Assembly: GCA_031291335.1 (NCBI GenBank)
Contig: JARLJF010000117.1
Location: 1 to 34,259, forward strand
DNA from: Pandoraea sp.
Lineage (GTDB): Bacteria > Pseudomonadota > Gammaproteobacteria > Burkholderiales > Burkholderiaceae
Direction of reading: 5' to 3'
DNA length: 34,259 bases
Shown: positions 8,535 through 15,812 of the stretch, one piece after another
Layout of the letters: the number at the start of each line of letters is the position of its first letter
Position numbering within the stretch: position 1 is the first letter of the stretch
Made by a program: the position numbers and the translations under genes
Notes under the pieces: model-generated
The model's database searches: none
What the model saw: only the letters and a program-made list of their open reading frames with translations
Told to the model about the DNA's origin: nothing

Positions 8535-10232
8535 CTACACCTTGAATCGCGATACGGTGCGGTCGAGTTCCTCCGCGCCCTGATTGAGGCCGGTCGTTGC
8601 CTGAGCGATCGTCTCGCAGGCGCCTGCGGACTTTTCGGTCTCTTCTGCGACGTGCTGAATGGCGAGACTCACCTCGCGTGCAGCGACGAGTTGCTCTTCG
8701 GCGGCACACGAGATTTCCGAGATCGCTTGCGTGGTCCGCGACACGCCCCCCACGATCTTCTCGAAGGCCTCTCCCGCCTGGCGCGACACTTCGCTGCCCT
8801 GCGCGACGCGTTTGGTCGACTCGTTGATGAGCTTGGAGATTTCCTTCGTGGCCTGCGAGGAGCGCTCGGCGAGCTTGCGCACCTCGTCGGCCACGACCGA
8901 GAAGCCGAGCCCGTGCTCGCCCGCCCGCGCAGCTTCGATGTCCGCGTTGAACGCGAGCAGGTTGGTCTGCCCGGCGATCTCGCCGATCACCTTCACGATC
9001 TCGCTGATGTCTTCCGACGACTTGTTGATCAGTTCCATGGCTTCGACCGAGCGGGAAATGGCCCGCGCACCGGTTTCGGCTTCCTGCTGCGTCGATTTGG
9101 CGAGCTGGTCGGCACCCTTGGTGTTGTCGGCAATCGAGTTGATCGACGCCGTCAGTTCCTCGATGGACGCATTCATCTCTTCGACCGTCGCACCGAGTGC
9201 CTGGGCGCCGGTGGCGACCGTATTGGCCCGATCGGCGATGTCGCGCGACGCACCGGAGAACTCGCCCGCCGAATTGACCACCTTGCCGATCACGCCGCGC
9301 AGATCGTCCATCATGTGACGAATGCCGTCGGCCAACTGGTCGATGGGTTCATTCCCCGAGACGGCGATCTCCCCGGTCAGGTCACCCGCTGCCGCACGGT
9401 TGACCGTGTCGAGCAGCAACGCCACCTTGCGCTGGTCGTCTTCGGCACGGCGTTTCACGCTCGCCTCCAGTTCGACCTGCTGCGTGATGTCGGTGGCGAA
9501 CTTCACGACCTTGTAGGGGCGTCCGTTCGCGTCGAGGATCGGGTTGTACGTCGCCTGAATCCAGATTTCCCGGCCGCCGCGCCCAATGCGCTTGTAGCGA
9601 CCCGCGTCGAACTCCCCGCGATTGAGCTTCGCCCAGAAGTCGTGATACGTCTGCGAGGCCGCATATTCCGGCTCGCAAAACAAACGATGATGCTTGCCGC
9701 GAATGTCGTCGAGCGAGTAGCCGAGCGTTTTCAGGAAGTTGTCGTTCGCGGCGATGACGGTGCCATCGAGATTGAATTCGATGACCGCCTGCGCCAGATC
9801 CATTGCGCGAACCTTGCCTTCGAATTCGGCCTGACGCCCGCGATCGGCCGTGATGTCGGTGGCGAACTTGATGACCTTGTACGTCACGCCGTTGGCGTCG
9901 AACACCGGGTTGTACGAGGCGCGAATCCACACCTCACGACCGCCCTTGCCGATGCGCTTGTATTCGCCCGCATCGAACTCGCCTCGGCCGAGTTTGGCCC
10001 AGAAGTCGCGATAGGCGGCAGACGCTGAGTAGTCGGCTTCGCAGAACATACGGTGGTGCTGGCCCTGAATTTCGTCGAGCCGGTAACCCACCGTTTGCAG
10101 GAAATTGTCGTTGGCGTGCAGGATGCGGCCCTGCAAGTCGAATTCGATGACGGCCTGCACGCGATTGAGCGCGGCGCTGACGGCCTGTAGTTCCTGTTGT
10201 TCCATCTGGAATTCAGGCGTGGCGATTTCCAT
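8535..10232 (-). CDS. Soluble methyl-accepting chemotaxis protein with tandem PAS domains
   Basis: A 565-residue chemoreceptor with no transmembrane segment or signal peptide. Two PAS sensor domains lie at about 22-130 and 145-255. A HAMP-like linker follows at about 265-315 (AAGDLTGEI...[15 protein letters not shown]), then the methyl-accepting helical hairpin to the end. The signalling tip reads [18 protein letters not shown], then [16 protein letters not shown], slightly off the usual [16 protein letters not shown]. The two PAS units are roughly 70 percent identical by hand alignment, so they are a fairly recent internal duplication. The layout resembles BdlA/Aer-like cytoplasmic sensors, which sense redox, oxygen or metabolic state; the ligand here is unknown. 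It is the first gene of the chemosensory operon. Confidence 0.93.
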   Translation of the reverse strand: MEIATPEFQMEQQELQAVSAALNRVQAVIEFDLQGRILHANDNFLQTVGYRLDEIQGQHHRMFCEADYSASAAYRDFWAKLGRGEFDAGEYKRIGKGGREVWIRASYNPVFDANGVTYKVIKFATDITADRGRQAEFEGKVRAMDLAQAVIEFNLDGTVIAANDNFLKTLGYSLDDIRGKHHRLFCEPEYAASQTYHDFWAKLNRGEFDAGRYKRIGRGGREIWIQATYNPILDANGRPYKVVKFATDITQQVELEASVKRRAEDDQRKVALLLDTVNRAAAGDLTGEIAVSGNEPIDQLADGIRHMMDDLRGVIGKVVNSAGEFSGASRDIADRANTVATGAQALGATVEEMNASIEELTASINSIADNTKGADQLAKSTQQEAETGARAISRSVEAMELINKSSEDISEIVKVIGEIAGQTNLLAFNADIEAARAGEHGLGFSVVADEVRKLAERSSQATKEISKLINESTKRVAQGSEVSRQAGEAFEKIVGGVSRTTQAISEISCAAEEQLVAAREVSLAIQHVAEETEKSAGACETIAQATTGLNQGAEELDRTVSRFKV

Positions 10233-10336
10233 GACCTTCTCCCCTGATACGCTTGCCCCGGCGCGTGTCGTGCGGCCGTCACGAAAGGGATGCTGCGTGA
10301 GCCCCCGTAGCTGGAACGCAGTCCTCTATAGACGCG

Positions 10337-10363
10337 ATTACGACAGCGCAATAGGCAACTTGA
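10337..10363 (-). promoter_or_regulatory. Candidate flagellar sigma-28-type promoter of the chemosensory operon
   Basis: On the minus strand TCAAGTTG (10363-10356), an 11-base spacer and GTCGTAAT (10344-10337) resemble the FliA pattern TAAAGTTT-N11-GCCGATAA, or the TCAAGTT variant known from pseudomonads. It lies about 105 bases upstream of the chemoreceptor ATG. The -10 half is a partial match, so this is a moderate-to-low call. Confidence 0.35.
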
Positions 10364-10463
10364 GATCAGTGCCTACCCGCATGTTGCTTTTACATCGAAT
10401 CGTAAAAACGCTTCGAAAGCCGCGTCCAATAAGGTTTTAAAGATAAATGAATGGCGCGAGAAG

Positions 10464-10484
10464 TCGACGCTGTTATAGCGTCGA
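10464..10484. repeat. Perfect 8-bp inverted repeat
   Basis: TCGACGCT (10464-10471) and AGCGTCGA (10477-10484) are perfect complements around GTTAT. There is no U-tract on either side. It sits about 100 bases upstream of the putative chemosensory promoter and could be a protein-binding dyad or an RNA hairpin. Confidence 0.5.
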
Positions 10485-10600
10485 TACATTTCAAACGCAT
10501 AAATGAAATAGACGATCAGTGTGCGCCTGCACGAGAGCGGTGCAGGAAGTTGACGCGATCCGGTGTCGGAATACTTCCAGACAGCCGATCGGAAGACCGG

Positions 10601-10637
10601 GAAAAAGACCTCCTCCCGCGTCTGAAACGGGAGGAGG
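10601..10637 (-). terminator. Orphan minus-strand intrinsic terminator
   Basis: A perfect 10-bp stem (CCTCCTCCCG at 10609-10618 with CGGGAGGAGG at 10628-10637, 9-base loop) is followed on the minus strand by TCTTTTTC. It would stop a leftward transcript arriving from beyond 10640, yet no recognisable gene on that strand lies upstream. Confidence 0.6.
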
Positions 10638-10790
10638 GGTTGACTCAAAGTCGCACTCTTCGGGGCAATTGAAAGGGCGACGCCTATCACTATGCAATCC
10701 CCGTGCCAGCGGTGCCGGTCGCTGCTAACCCTCGTCGTTATTGACTTCACGCTTAGCTCGCCGGGCGATGTTACGGCCTCGTGCCCCGGG

Positions 10791-10802
10791 TGTTACGTAA
10801 CA
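10791..10802. promoter_or_regulatory. 12-bp palindrome TGTTACGTAACA
   Basis: A perfect palindrome, TGTTACGTAACA, with an extra half-site TGTTAC at 10769-10774, lies about 130 bases upstream of the small lipoprotein gene. It has the form of a dimeric repressor or activator site, but no regulator can be assigned. Confidence 0.4.
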
Positions 10803-10929
10803 AAGTGCGACACACTCCTCGTTTGGCAACCTTCGCTTACACGGCTTACAGACGCGTGATGGGCTTCGTACAGGCGCGACGATATAAAGAAAGCGAACGG
10901 ATTTACGTTCCATTTTCAGGAGTCAGATC

Positions 10930-11043
10930 ATGAAGTTCGTTGTTGCCGCGCTGCTTGCCGTCACGCTTGCCGGGTGCGTTGTTGTCCCGGCCCGGCCGTA
11001 TTACGGAGGCTATTACGGGCATTCCTGCTGCTATCGCTATTGA
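10930..11043 (+). CDS. Very small lipoprotein (37 residues)
   Basis: A 37-residue reading frame begins with ATG, with AGGAG 7 bases upstream. It encodes a classic lipoprotein signal peptide, MKFVVAALLAVTLAGC, with lipobox LAGC and the lipidated cysteine at residue 16. The mature part is only about 22 residues and rich in Tyr, Gly and Cys (RPYYGGYYGHSCCYRY). A TATAAA box at 10883-10888 could serve as its -10 element. A strong bidirectional terminator follows at 11155-11180. Such tiny Tyr/Gly-rich lipoproteins occur in Burkholderiales and are often missed by gene callers. The function is unknown; an envelope or surface location is inferred from the lipobox. Confidence 0.75.
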   Translation: MKFVVAALLAVTLAGCVVVPARPYYGGYYGHSCCYRY

Positions 11044-11150
11044 TGGGTAACAAATGTTTTATTGGATAAAAAATCGGGTGGCGAATTGATGGCTGAGAAT
11101 GAAATTTCGTCGAATTAATACGGAGCGATGCACTTTCAAAAACAGATGAA

Positions 11151-11186
11151 AAAAGCCCCGCAGGTTTTACCTTGCGGGGCGCTTTT
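11151..11186. terminator. Bidirectional intrinsic terminator
   Basis: GCCCCGCAGG (11155-11164) pairs with CCTTGCGGGGC (11170-11180 side, one G-U pair) over a short T-rich loop. It is flanked by A-run and GCTTTT, so it works on both strands. It separates the small lipoprotein gene (plus) from the Pro-rich exported protein gene (minus). Confidence 0.85.
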
Positions 11187-11241
11187 CATCGGCTGTCGTG
11201 AATCTATGCTGTCGATGAAACAACGTTCGTGATGCGCCGAC

Positions 11242-11559
11242 TTACCGGCGGTGATGCCAGTCGCGGCGGTCGTGATCACGGCGGTCCCAGCCGCGATCGT
11301 GACGCCAATGACCCGGCGGCGGCCCACGCCAGTAATGCGGGCGTGGGCCGTAGACCACTGGCGGAGGCGGGGCAACGACCATCGGGGCGGGCGCGACGTA
11401 GACCGGCGGCGGCGCATAGACCGGGCCCGGTGCCACGATCGCCGGGCCGGGAATACCGATATTGACCGACACGTCGGTGCGTGCGATCGCACTGCCCGAG
11501 ATAAGCACTGCCGCGATACCCGTGATGGTTGCGGTAGCGATCCAGTATTGACCTTGCAT
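11242..11559 (-). CDS. Secreted proline-rich protein with PXPV-type repeats
   Basis: A 105-residue protein with an N-terminal signal peptide (hydrophobic WIATATITGIAAVLISGSA, likely cleavage near ARTDVS at about 27). A Pro/Val-rich middle follows with repeated PxPV/APxP units (VAPGPVYAPPPVYVAPAP) and a basic, Trp/His/Arg/Asp-rich tail (HWRHDRGWDRRDHDRRDW). The ribosome site AAGGAG is well placed. This composition is typical of small periplasmic or surface PXPV-repeat proteins of Burkholderia relatives, whose role is not established. The tail could bind metals or polyanions; that is inference from composition only. Confidence 0.8.
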   Translation of the reverse strand: MQGQYWIATATITGIAAVLISGSAIARTDVSVNIGIPGPAIVAPGPVYAPPPVYVAPAPMVVAPPPPVVYGPRPHYWRGPPPGHWRHDRGWDRRDHDRRDWHHRR

Positions 11560-11701
11560 CTGTTCTCCTTGTTATCTGTGTATCCGTGCCTGCCAGCCGC
11601 ACATCGTGTTGACGTGCGGAGGCGCGCAATTCGTGAGCCCCGATTTTACGGAGCGCACTGGCGCACCAGTGCTACGGCGGCACTACAGATGTAACAAGGC
11701 G

Positions 11702-11730
11702 TAAGGAAACCTGCGATTGGCATCGCAGGT
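11702..11730 (-). terminator. Intrinsic terminator of the small membrane-protein gene
   Basis: ACCTGCGAT (11709-11717) and ATCGCAGGT (11722-11730) form a perfect 9-bp stem over TGGC. On the minus strand it is followed by TTCCTTAC. It starts 17 bases past the stop codon of the gene ending at 11747, which supports that gene being real. Confidence 0.65.
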
Positions 11731-11746
11731 GAGGCGCGTCAGCGGT

Positions 11747-12040
11747 TCAGCGTCGCTCGTGATCGCGCGGGGCGAGAAAACTCGCGGGGCGACGTCCGTG
11801 GTGCGCCGATGTCGCGAAATATGACGGACGCCGCAAGTCATGCGTATCGTTCGGGGAGCGCCAGTACGGCGTGCGCGGCGTGCCGAGCAGATCTCCCGGG
11901 CGGTGCGGCGACAGCGGTGGCATCGACGCGGGCCACGCGACCTGACGCCAACGGGCGCCGGCGGGCACGACGAGCACCAGCATGACGAAAACGAGCGTCA
12001 CTACGGCGTAGACGACAACAGGCGAGAGGGTGGTCTCCAT
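11747..12040 (-). CDS. Small single-pass membrane protein, unknown function
   Basis: A 97-residue frame starting at the ATG at 12040, with GGAG upstream. Residues about 7-26 form one transmembrane helix (VVVYAVVTLVFVMLVLVVPAG). The rest is a polar tail rich in Pro, Arg, Ser and His. The frame is open 33 codons further upstream, but the good ribosome site and the TM placement favour 12040. ACTATAGT at 12111-12118 could supply the -10 box (GTGTCA-N17-TATAGT on this strand). A terminator follows the stop. I do not recognise a family; the coding nature is inferred from start, helix and terminator. Confidence 0.55.
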   Translation of the reverse strand: METTLSPVVVYAVVTLVFVMLVLVVPAGARWRQVAWPASMPPLSPHRPGDLLGTPRTPYWRSPNDTHDLRRPSYFATSAHHGRRPASFLAPRDHERR

Positions 12041-12259
12041 GACAAACTCCGGTCGCGAACATGTCACACCACGGGGGGATGCGGCTTGGCGCGCAAAGTG
12101 TGGCGTTTTCACTATAGTCCATGCGGCTCGTGCTGACACTCGGTTGCCGCTACGCGGGTTGCGGGACTACACTACACACGCAGTTTCCCGAATGCCGTTG
12201 CCATGCTGCGCGGCGGCCACGCTGGCGTCAACCGCCACTTCGCTGTCCGGGGGATCGTG

Positions 12260-12784
12260 ATGAAGCAGGCCGTGCTGGACCCTAGTCCTGCCGTCGAGTC
12301 GACGGTACCCGTGACCCCCGTGGCCATCGATCATGTCGCGTATCCGAGCTACGACGCGACGCTTACCCACCGATTCTACGTCGACGTCATGGGCTTCACG
12401 CTTGCCGGTGCGCAGACAGGCATGAGCCGTCTGTGGGGCAAGCCCTATCTTCTGGTGAGTTATCAGATCGCGCCGGGCGAAGCGCTGGCGTTCTTCAATT
12501 GCGACGGCCTCGCGCCGGACGGGCATGCCGACACGCCGGCGGCCCAGATTCATCACGTGGCATTGCGCGTGCCGGACTTCGACGCGCTCGATCGCTGGAA
12601 GTCGCGCCTGAGCGCGCACGATGTGCCGTTCGCCGTCGAGCGACATGGCGACGGTGAGCATCTCTATCTGCTCGATCCGAACGAGATCATGCTGGAATTG
12701 TGTGTGCAGACGCCGGAGTCGGCGGCCGGCCAGTGGCAAGGTGCGCTCGACACGTTGCAGCGCTGGGTCGATGGCGTGAGATAA
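12260..12784 (+). CDS. VOC (glyoxalase/dioxygenase-fold) family protein
   Basis: A 174-residue protein with two beta-alpha-beta-beta-beta modules of the vicinal-oxygen-chelate fold. Probable metal ligands are His25 (AIDHVAYP) in the first strand, the HHVALRV histidine at the start of the second module, and the Glu in IMLELCV near the end. Members include glyoxalase I, fosfomycin or bleomycin resistance proteins and extradiol dioxygenases; the substrate cannot be told here. The ATG at 12260 follows GGGGGA and begins just before the first fold strand. An upstream in-frame ATG at 12203 adds a poorly conserved-looking stretch. The gene converges on ubiX with a 61-base gap. Confidence 0.85.
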   Translation: MKQAVLDPSPAVESTVPVTPVAIDHVAYPSYDATLTHRFYVDVMGFTLAGAQTGMSRLWGKPYLLVSYQIAPGEALAFFNCDGLAPDGHADTPAAQIHHVALRVPDFDALDRWKSRLSAHDVPFAVERHGDGEHLYLLDPNEIMLELCVQTPESAAGQWQGALDTLQRWVDGVR

Positions 12785-12845
12785 GCCGGGCGCCAGGGCG
12801 CTCAGCCAACTCACACGCGTCACGCCTTACCCGTACACGGGCAAC

Positions 12846-13454
12846 TCAGGCTTCGGAGTCCTTGCCGAGGCCGTCCCAACTGGTGGAGACGGGCGGCGCA
12901 ATGCCGAACAGGTCGATCACGCGCGCGACGGTATCGTCGACCATCGCATCGAGCGATTCCGGACGGTTGTAGAACGCGGGAAGCGGCGGATAGACGATGC
13001 CGCCCATTTCGGTGACTGCCGTCATATTGCGCAGATGTGCGAGGTTGAACGGCGTTTCACGCACCATCAGCACGAGGCGGCGGCGCTCCTTGAGGGTGAC
13101 GTCGGCAGCGCGGGCAATCAGGTTGTCCGAGAGCCCGTGCGCCACGCTCGCGAGTGTCTTCATCGAGCACGGGGCGACGATCATGCCCGCGGTGGCGAAC
13201 GAGCCGCTGGCGATGTTGGCGCCGACCTCGCGCACGCTGTGGTACTGATCGGCCAGCGCCTGCACCTCGGCACGCTCCAGCCCGAGTTCGTGACGCAGCG
13301 TGAGCCAGCCGGCGCTCGACACCATCAGATGCGTCTCGACGCCGCCCATCGCCCGCAATCGTTCGAGCAGACGCACGCCATAGATGGCGCCGGTCGCGCC
13401 GGTAATGGCAACAACCAGACGCGCGGGCCGCGGGGCTGCCGTCGACACCGTCAT
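12846..13454 (-). CDS. ubiX: Flavin prenyltransferase UbiX
   Basis: A 202-residue homologue of UbiX, which attaches a dimethylallyl group to reduced FMN to give the prenyl-FMN cofactor of UbiD-type decarboxylases in ubiquinone synthesis and aromatic-acid metabolism. Visible features are the N-terminal nucleotide-binding AITGATGAIYG at 17-27, SSAGW at 46-50, APCSMKTLASVAHGLSDNL near 93-111, RRRLVLMVRETPFN and the C-terminal GIVYPPLPAFYNRP. It is the last gene of the hemA-prfA-prmC-grxD-ubiX series, starting 10 bases after grxD. No ubiD is in the window. Confidence 0.95.
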   Translation of the reverse strand: MTVSTAAPRPARLVVAITGATGAIYGVRLLERLRAMGGVETHLMVSSAGWLTLRHELGLERAEVQALADQYHSVREVGANIASGSFATAGMIVAPCSMKTLASVAHGLSDNLIARAADVTLKERRRLVLMVRETPFNLAHLRNMTAVTEMGGIVYPPLPAFYNRPESLDAMVDDTVARVIDLFGIAPPVSTSWDGLGKDSEA

Positions 13455-13464
13455 CGAGGCGGAA

Positions 13465-13779
13465 TTACGCGAGGTCGGCCAGAACTTGCTTGAGTTCGCC
13501 GCTCTGATACATCTCCATCATGATGTCCGAGCCGCCGACGAATTCACCGCCGATGTAGAGCTGGGGGATGGTCGGCCAGTTGGCGAATTCCTTCACGCCC
13601 TGACGGATTTCCTCGTCTTGCAGCACGTCCACCGTGAACAGATTGTCGACGCCGCAGGCCTTCAGGATCTGCACGGCGCGGCCCGAGAAGCCACACATCG
13701 GGAATTGCGCGTTGCCCTTCATGAAGAGCACGACGGGATGTTCGGTGACGATTTGCTGGATACGTTGCTGGGTGGTCAT
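13465..13779 (-). CDS. grxD: Monothiol glutaredoxin GrxD (CGFS type)
   Basis: A 104-residue single-domain glutaredoxin with the CGFS active site at 29-32 ([11 protein letters not shown]) and the cis-Pro motif WPTIPQLY plus GGSDI used to hold glutathione. CGFS glutaredoxins bind a glutathione-coordinated [2Fe-2S] cluster as dimers or with BolA and pass it to client proteins. The length equals the usual Grx4/GrxD. It is followed by ubiX after 10 bases and preceded by prmC with an 81-base gap. Confidence 0.96.
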   Translation of the reverse strand: MTTQQRIQQIVTEHPVVLFMKGNAQFPMCGFSGRAVQILKACGVDNLFTVDVLQDEEIRQGVKEFANWPTIPQLYIGGEFVGGSDIMMEMYQSGELKQVLADLA

Positions 13780-13860
13780 GGTGAAAAAGCCCGTGGGGAT
13801 GCCGGAAATTCGGCGTATCCGGCATTTTAGCGGTTTTCCGCCGCGTCCGTCGGCGTGCGC

Positions 13861-14730
13861 TCAGACGCGCCGGCCACCTGTGGTGCGTTCGATGTCCGCA
13901 AGATCGCGTTCGGAGAAGACGTCGGCAAAGCCCGCCGCCTCGCAAAGCGCCCGGACGTCGGCGGCCTGATGGTAGCCGTGCTCGCAGAGCAACCAACTGT
14001 CCGGCAGCAGGCGCGAAGGCGCCCCGGCCACGATCGTGCGCAGGGCGGCGAGGCCGTCTGCGTGATCGGTCAGGGCGTCGACCGGCTCGAAGCGCAGATC
14101 GCCTTGAGAGAGATGTTCGTCCCCCGACACGATATAGGGCGGATTCGAGACGATGATGTCGAACGGCGGGGTGTTGGCAGGCAATGCCGAGTACCAGTCG
14201 CTCGCGCCGAACGTGACGCGTGCGTCCAGCCCGAGTTGCCGGGCGTTCGCGCGGGCCACATCGAGCGCGTCGGCCGAGCGGTCGAGCGCGGTGACCCGGG
14301 CATCGGGCCGGCTGTGGGCAATGGCCAGCGCAATCGCGCCGCTGCCGGTGCCCAGGTCGAGCACACGCGGCGCCGGGCGGCCTTCCAGGCGCGCCAGCGC
14401 CAATTCCACGAGCAATTCGGTTTCCGGCCGGGGAATCAGCACCGACGGACTGACGGTGAGCGTCAGGCCGAAGAACTCGCGCGTGCCGGTCAGATAAGCG
14501 ATGGGTTCGCCCGCCACGCGACGCGCATGCAGCGCGCGGTAGACGGCGACGGTCTCGGGCGCGAGCGGCTCGCGGTCGCGGGTGATCAGTTGCGTGCGGG
14601 TCCAGCCGAGCACATGCGAGAGCAGGATGCGCGACTCCGGCGGCGGCAGCCCCGGCTCGCGCAGCAGTGACGCGACGGTGGAGACTGTGGCGGCCGCTGG
14701 GTGCTGAGCGTCGCCTGCGCCGTGCGGCAT
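13861..14730 (-). CDS. prmC: Release factor glutamine methyltransferase PrmC
   Basis: A 289-residue class I methyltransferase that methylates the glutamine of the GGQ motif in release factors. A helical N-terminal domain (15-95) precedes the Rossmann domain with SAM loop DLGTGSGAIAL at 125-135 and the catalytic NPPY at 196-199. RPETELLVE at 101-109 is also typical. The start at 14730 shares one base with the prfA stop (TGATG), so the enzyme is translationally coupled to its own substrate RF1. The frame remains open upstream through prfA, but that is an overlap, not part of this protein. Confidence 0.96.
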   Translation of the reverse strand: MPHGAGDAQHPAAATVSTVASLLREPGLPPPESRILLSHVLGWTRTQLITRDREPLAPETVAVYRALHARRVAGEPIAYLTGTREFFGLTLTVSPSVLIPRPETELLVELALARLEGRPAPRVLDLGTGSGAIALAIAHSRPDARVTALDRSADALDVARANARQLGLDARVTFGASDWYSALPANTPPFDIIVSNPPYIVSGDEHLSQGDLRFEPVDALTDHADGLAALRTIVAGAPSRLLPDSWLLCEHGYHQAADVRALCEAAGFADVFSERDLADIERTTGGRRV

Positions 14731-15812
14731 CAGGCAGCCTCGCCCAGCGACGCGAGCAACTCGGCCTGATGCTCGGTCACGAGGGCGTTGACCATCTCGT
14801 CCAGATCGCCGTCCATGATGTACTCGAGCTTGTAGAGCGTGAGGTTGATGCGGTGATCCGTCATCCGCCCTTGCGGGAAGTTGTACGTGCGAATGCGCTC
14901 CGAGCGGTCGCCCGAGCCGATCAGGCTCTTGCGCGTAGCGGCTTCCTTGGCTTGCTGGGCACGTAGTTGGCCGTCCTTGATGCGCGCGGCCAGCACCTTG
15001 AGCGCCTTGTCCTTGTTGCGATGCTGGGAGCGGTCGTCCTGACATTCGACGACGATGCCCGTGGGCAAGTGCGTGATGCGCACGGCCGAGTCCGTCTTGT
15101 TGACGTGCTGACCGCCGGCACCCGACGCGCGGAACGTATCGATGCGGATGTCGGCCGGGTTGATTTCGACGTCGGCGACATCGTCGGCCTCGGGCATCAC
15201 CGCCACCGTACAGGCCGACGTATGAATGCGGCCCTGCGTTTCCGTTGCCGGCACGCGCTGCACGCGATGGCCGCCCGACTCGAACTTGAGACGGGAGTAC
15301 GCGCCCTGGCCGATCAGACGAACGATCACTTCCTTGTAGCCGCCCAGATCCGATTCGCTGGCGGACATGATTTCGACCTGCCAGCGCTGGCGTTCTGCGT
15401 AACGCGTGTACATGCGCAGCAGATCGCCCGCGAACAGCGCCGATTCATCGCCACCGGTCCCCGCGCGAATTTCCAGAAAGATGTTTCGGTCGTCGTTCGG
15501 ATCGCGCGGCAGCAGCATGCGTTGCAGCGTGCCTTCCATGTCGTCCATGCGGGCGCGGGCATTCGCGGCTTCGTCTTCCGCGAACTCGCGCATCTCGGGG
15601 TCGGCCGCCATTTCCTGCGCCGCCGCGACATCGTTCTGGGCGTCGCGATACTGCCGATACTGCTCGACGACCGGCGCCAGTTCGGCGTGTTCGCGTGTGA
15701 GCTTGCGGTAGTTGTCCAGATCGCGCGTGACGTCGCCCTGGCTCAATAGGCCATCAAGCTCGACCAGACGTTGCGTCAACTGGTCGAGCTTGGCTTGCAT
15801 GCTCGCTTTCAT
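14730..15812 (-). CDS. prfA: Peptide chain release factor 1
   Basis: A 360-residue class I release factor. The stop-codon-reading tripeptide PAT at 188-190 ([10 protein letters not shown]) identifies RF1, which reads UAA and UAG. The universal GGQ lies at 233-235 ([16 protein letters not shown]). The helical N-terminal domain and the ladder [18 protein letters not shown] at about 114-131 are complete. The ATG directly abuts the hemA stop (TAG-ATG), and the stop codon overlaps the prmC start. Confidence 0.98.
   Translation of the reverse strand: MKASMQAKLDQLTQRLVELDGLLSQGDVTRDLDNYRKLTREHAELAPVVEQYRQYRDAQNDVAAAQEMAADPEMREFAEDEAANARARMDDMEGTLQRMLLPRDPNDDRNIFLEIRAGTGGDESALFAGDLLRMYTRYAERQRWQVEIMSASESDLGGYKEVIVRLIGQGAYSRLKFESGGHRVQRVPATETQGRIHTSACTVAVMPEADDVADVEINPADIRIDTFRASGAGGQHVNKTDSAVRITHLPTGIVVECQDDRSQHRNKDKALKVLAARIKDGQLRAQQAKEAATRKSLIGSGDRSERIRTYNFPQGRMTDHRINLTLYKLEYIMDGDLDEMVNALVTEHQAELLASLGEAA

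Larger units (their letters stand above)
10233..10929. other. Long intergenic region rich in hairpins and palindromes
   Basis: No convincing protein gene was found in these ~700 bases. They are visibly richer in A and T than their surroundings. They hold a sigma-28-like promoter candidate (10337-10363), a perfect 8-bp hairpin (10464-10484), a minus-strand terminator-like hairpin (10601-10637) and a 12-bp palindrome (10791-10802), before the small lipoprotein gene at 10930. Confidence 0.6.

Noticed and set aside
8349..10028. A 559-codon open frame antisense to the chemoreceptor and cheR
   Set aside because: It is the reverse complement of the repetitive MCP and PAS coding sequence. Its apparent internal repeat comes from the duplicated PAS domains.
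10725..10913. A 62-codon minus-strand frame near the palindrome
   Set aside because: It has no family resemblance, a Cys/Arg-rich composition, and no good ribosome site. The region is better explained as regulatory or as a non-coding RNA.
12785..12845. GC-rich inverted sequence between the VOC gene and ubiX as a terminator
   Set aside because: The stem is short and no T-run follows on either strand.
14731..15045. Upstream extension of the prmC frame to 15045
   Set aside because: It lies wholly inside prfA in another frame. The TGATG junction at 14730 gives the normal PrmC length.
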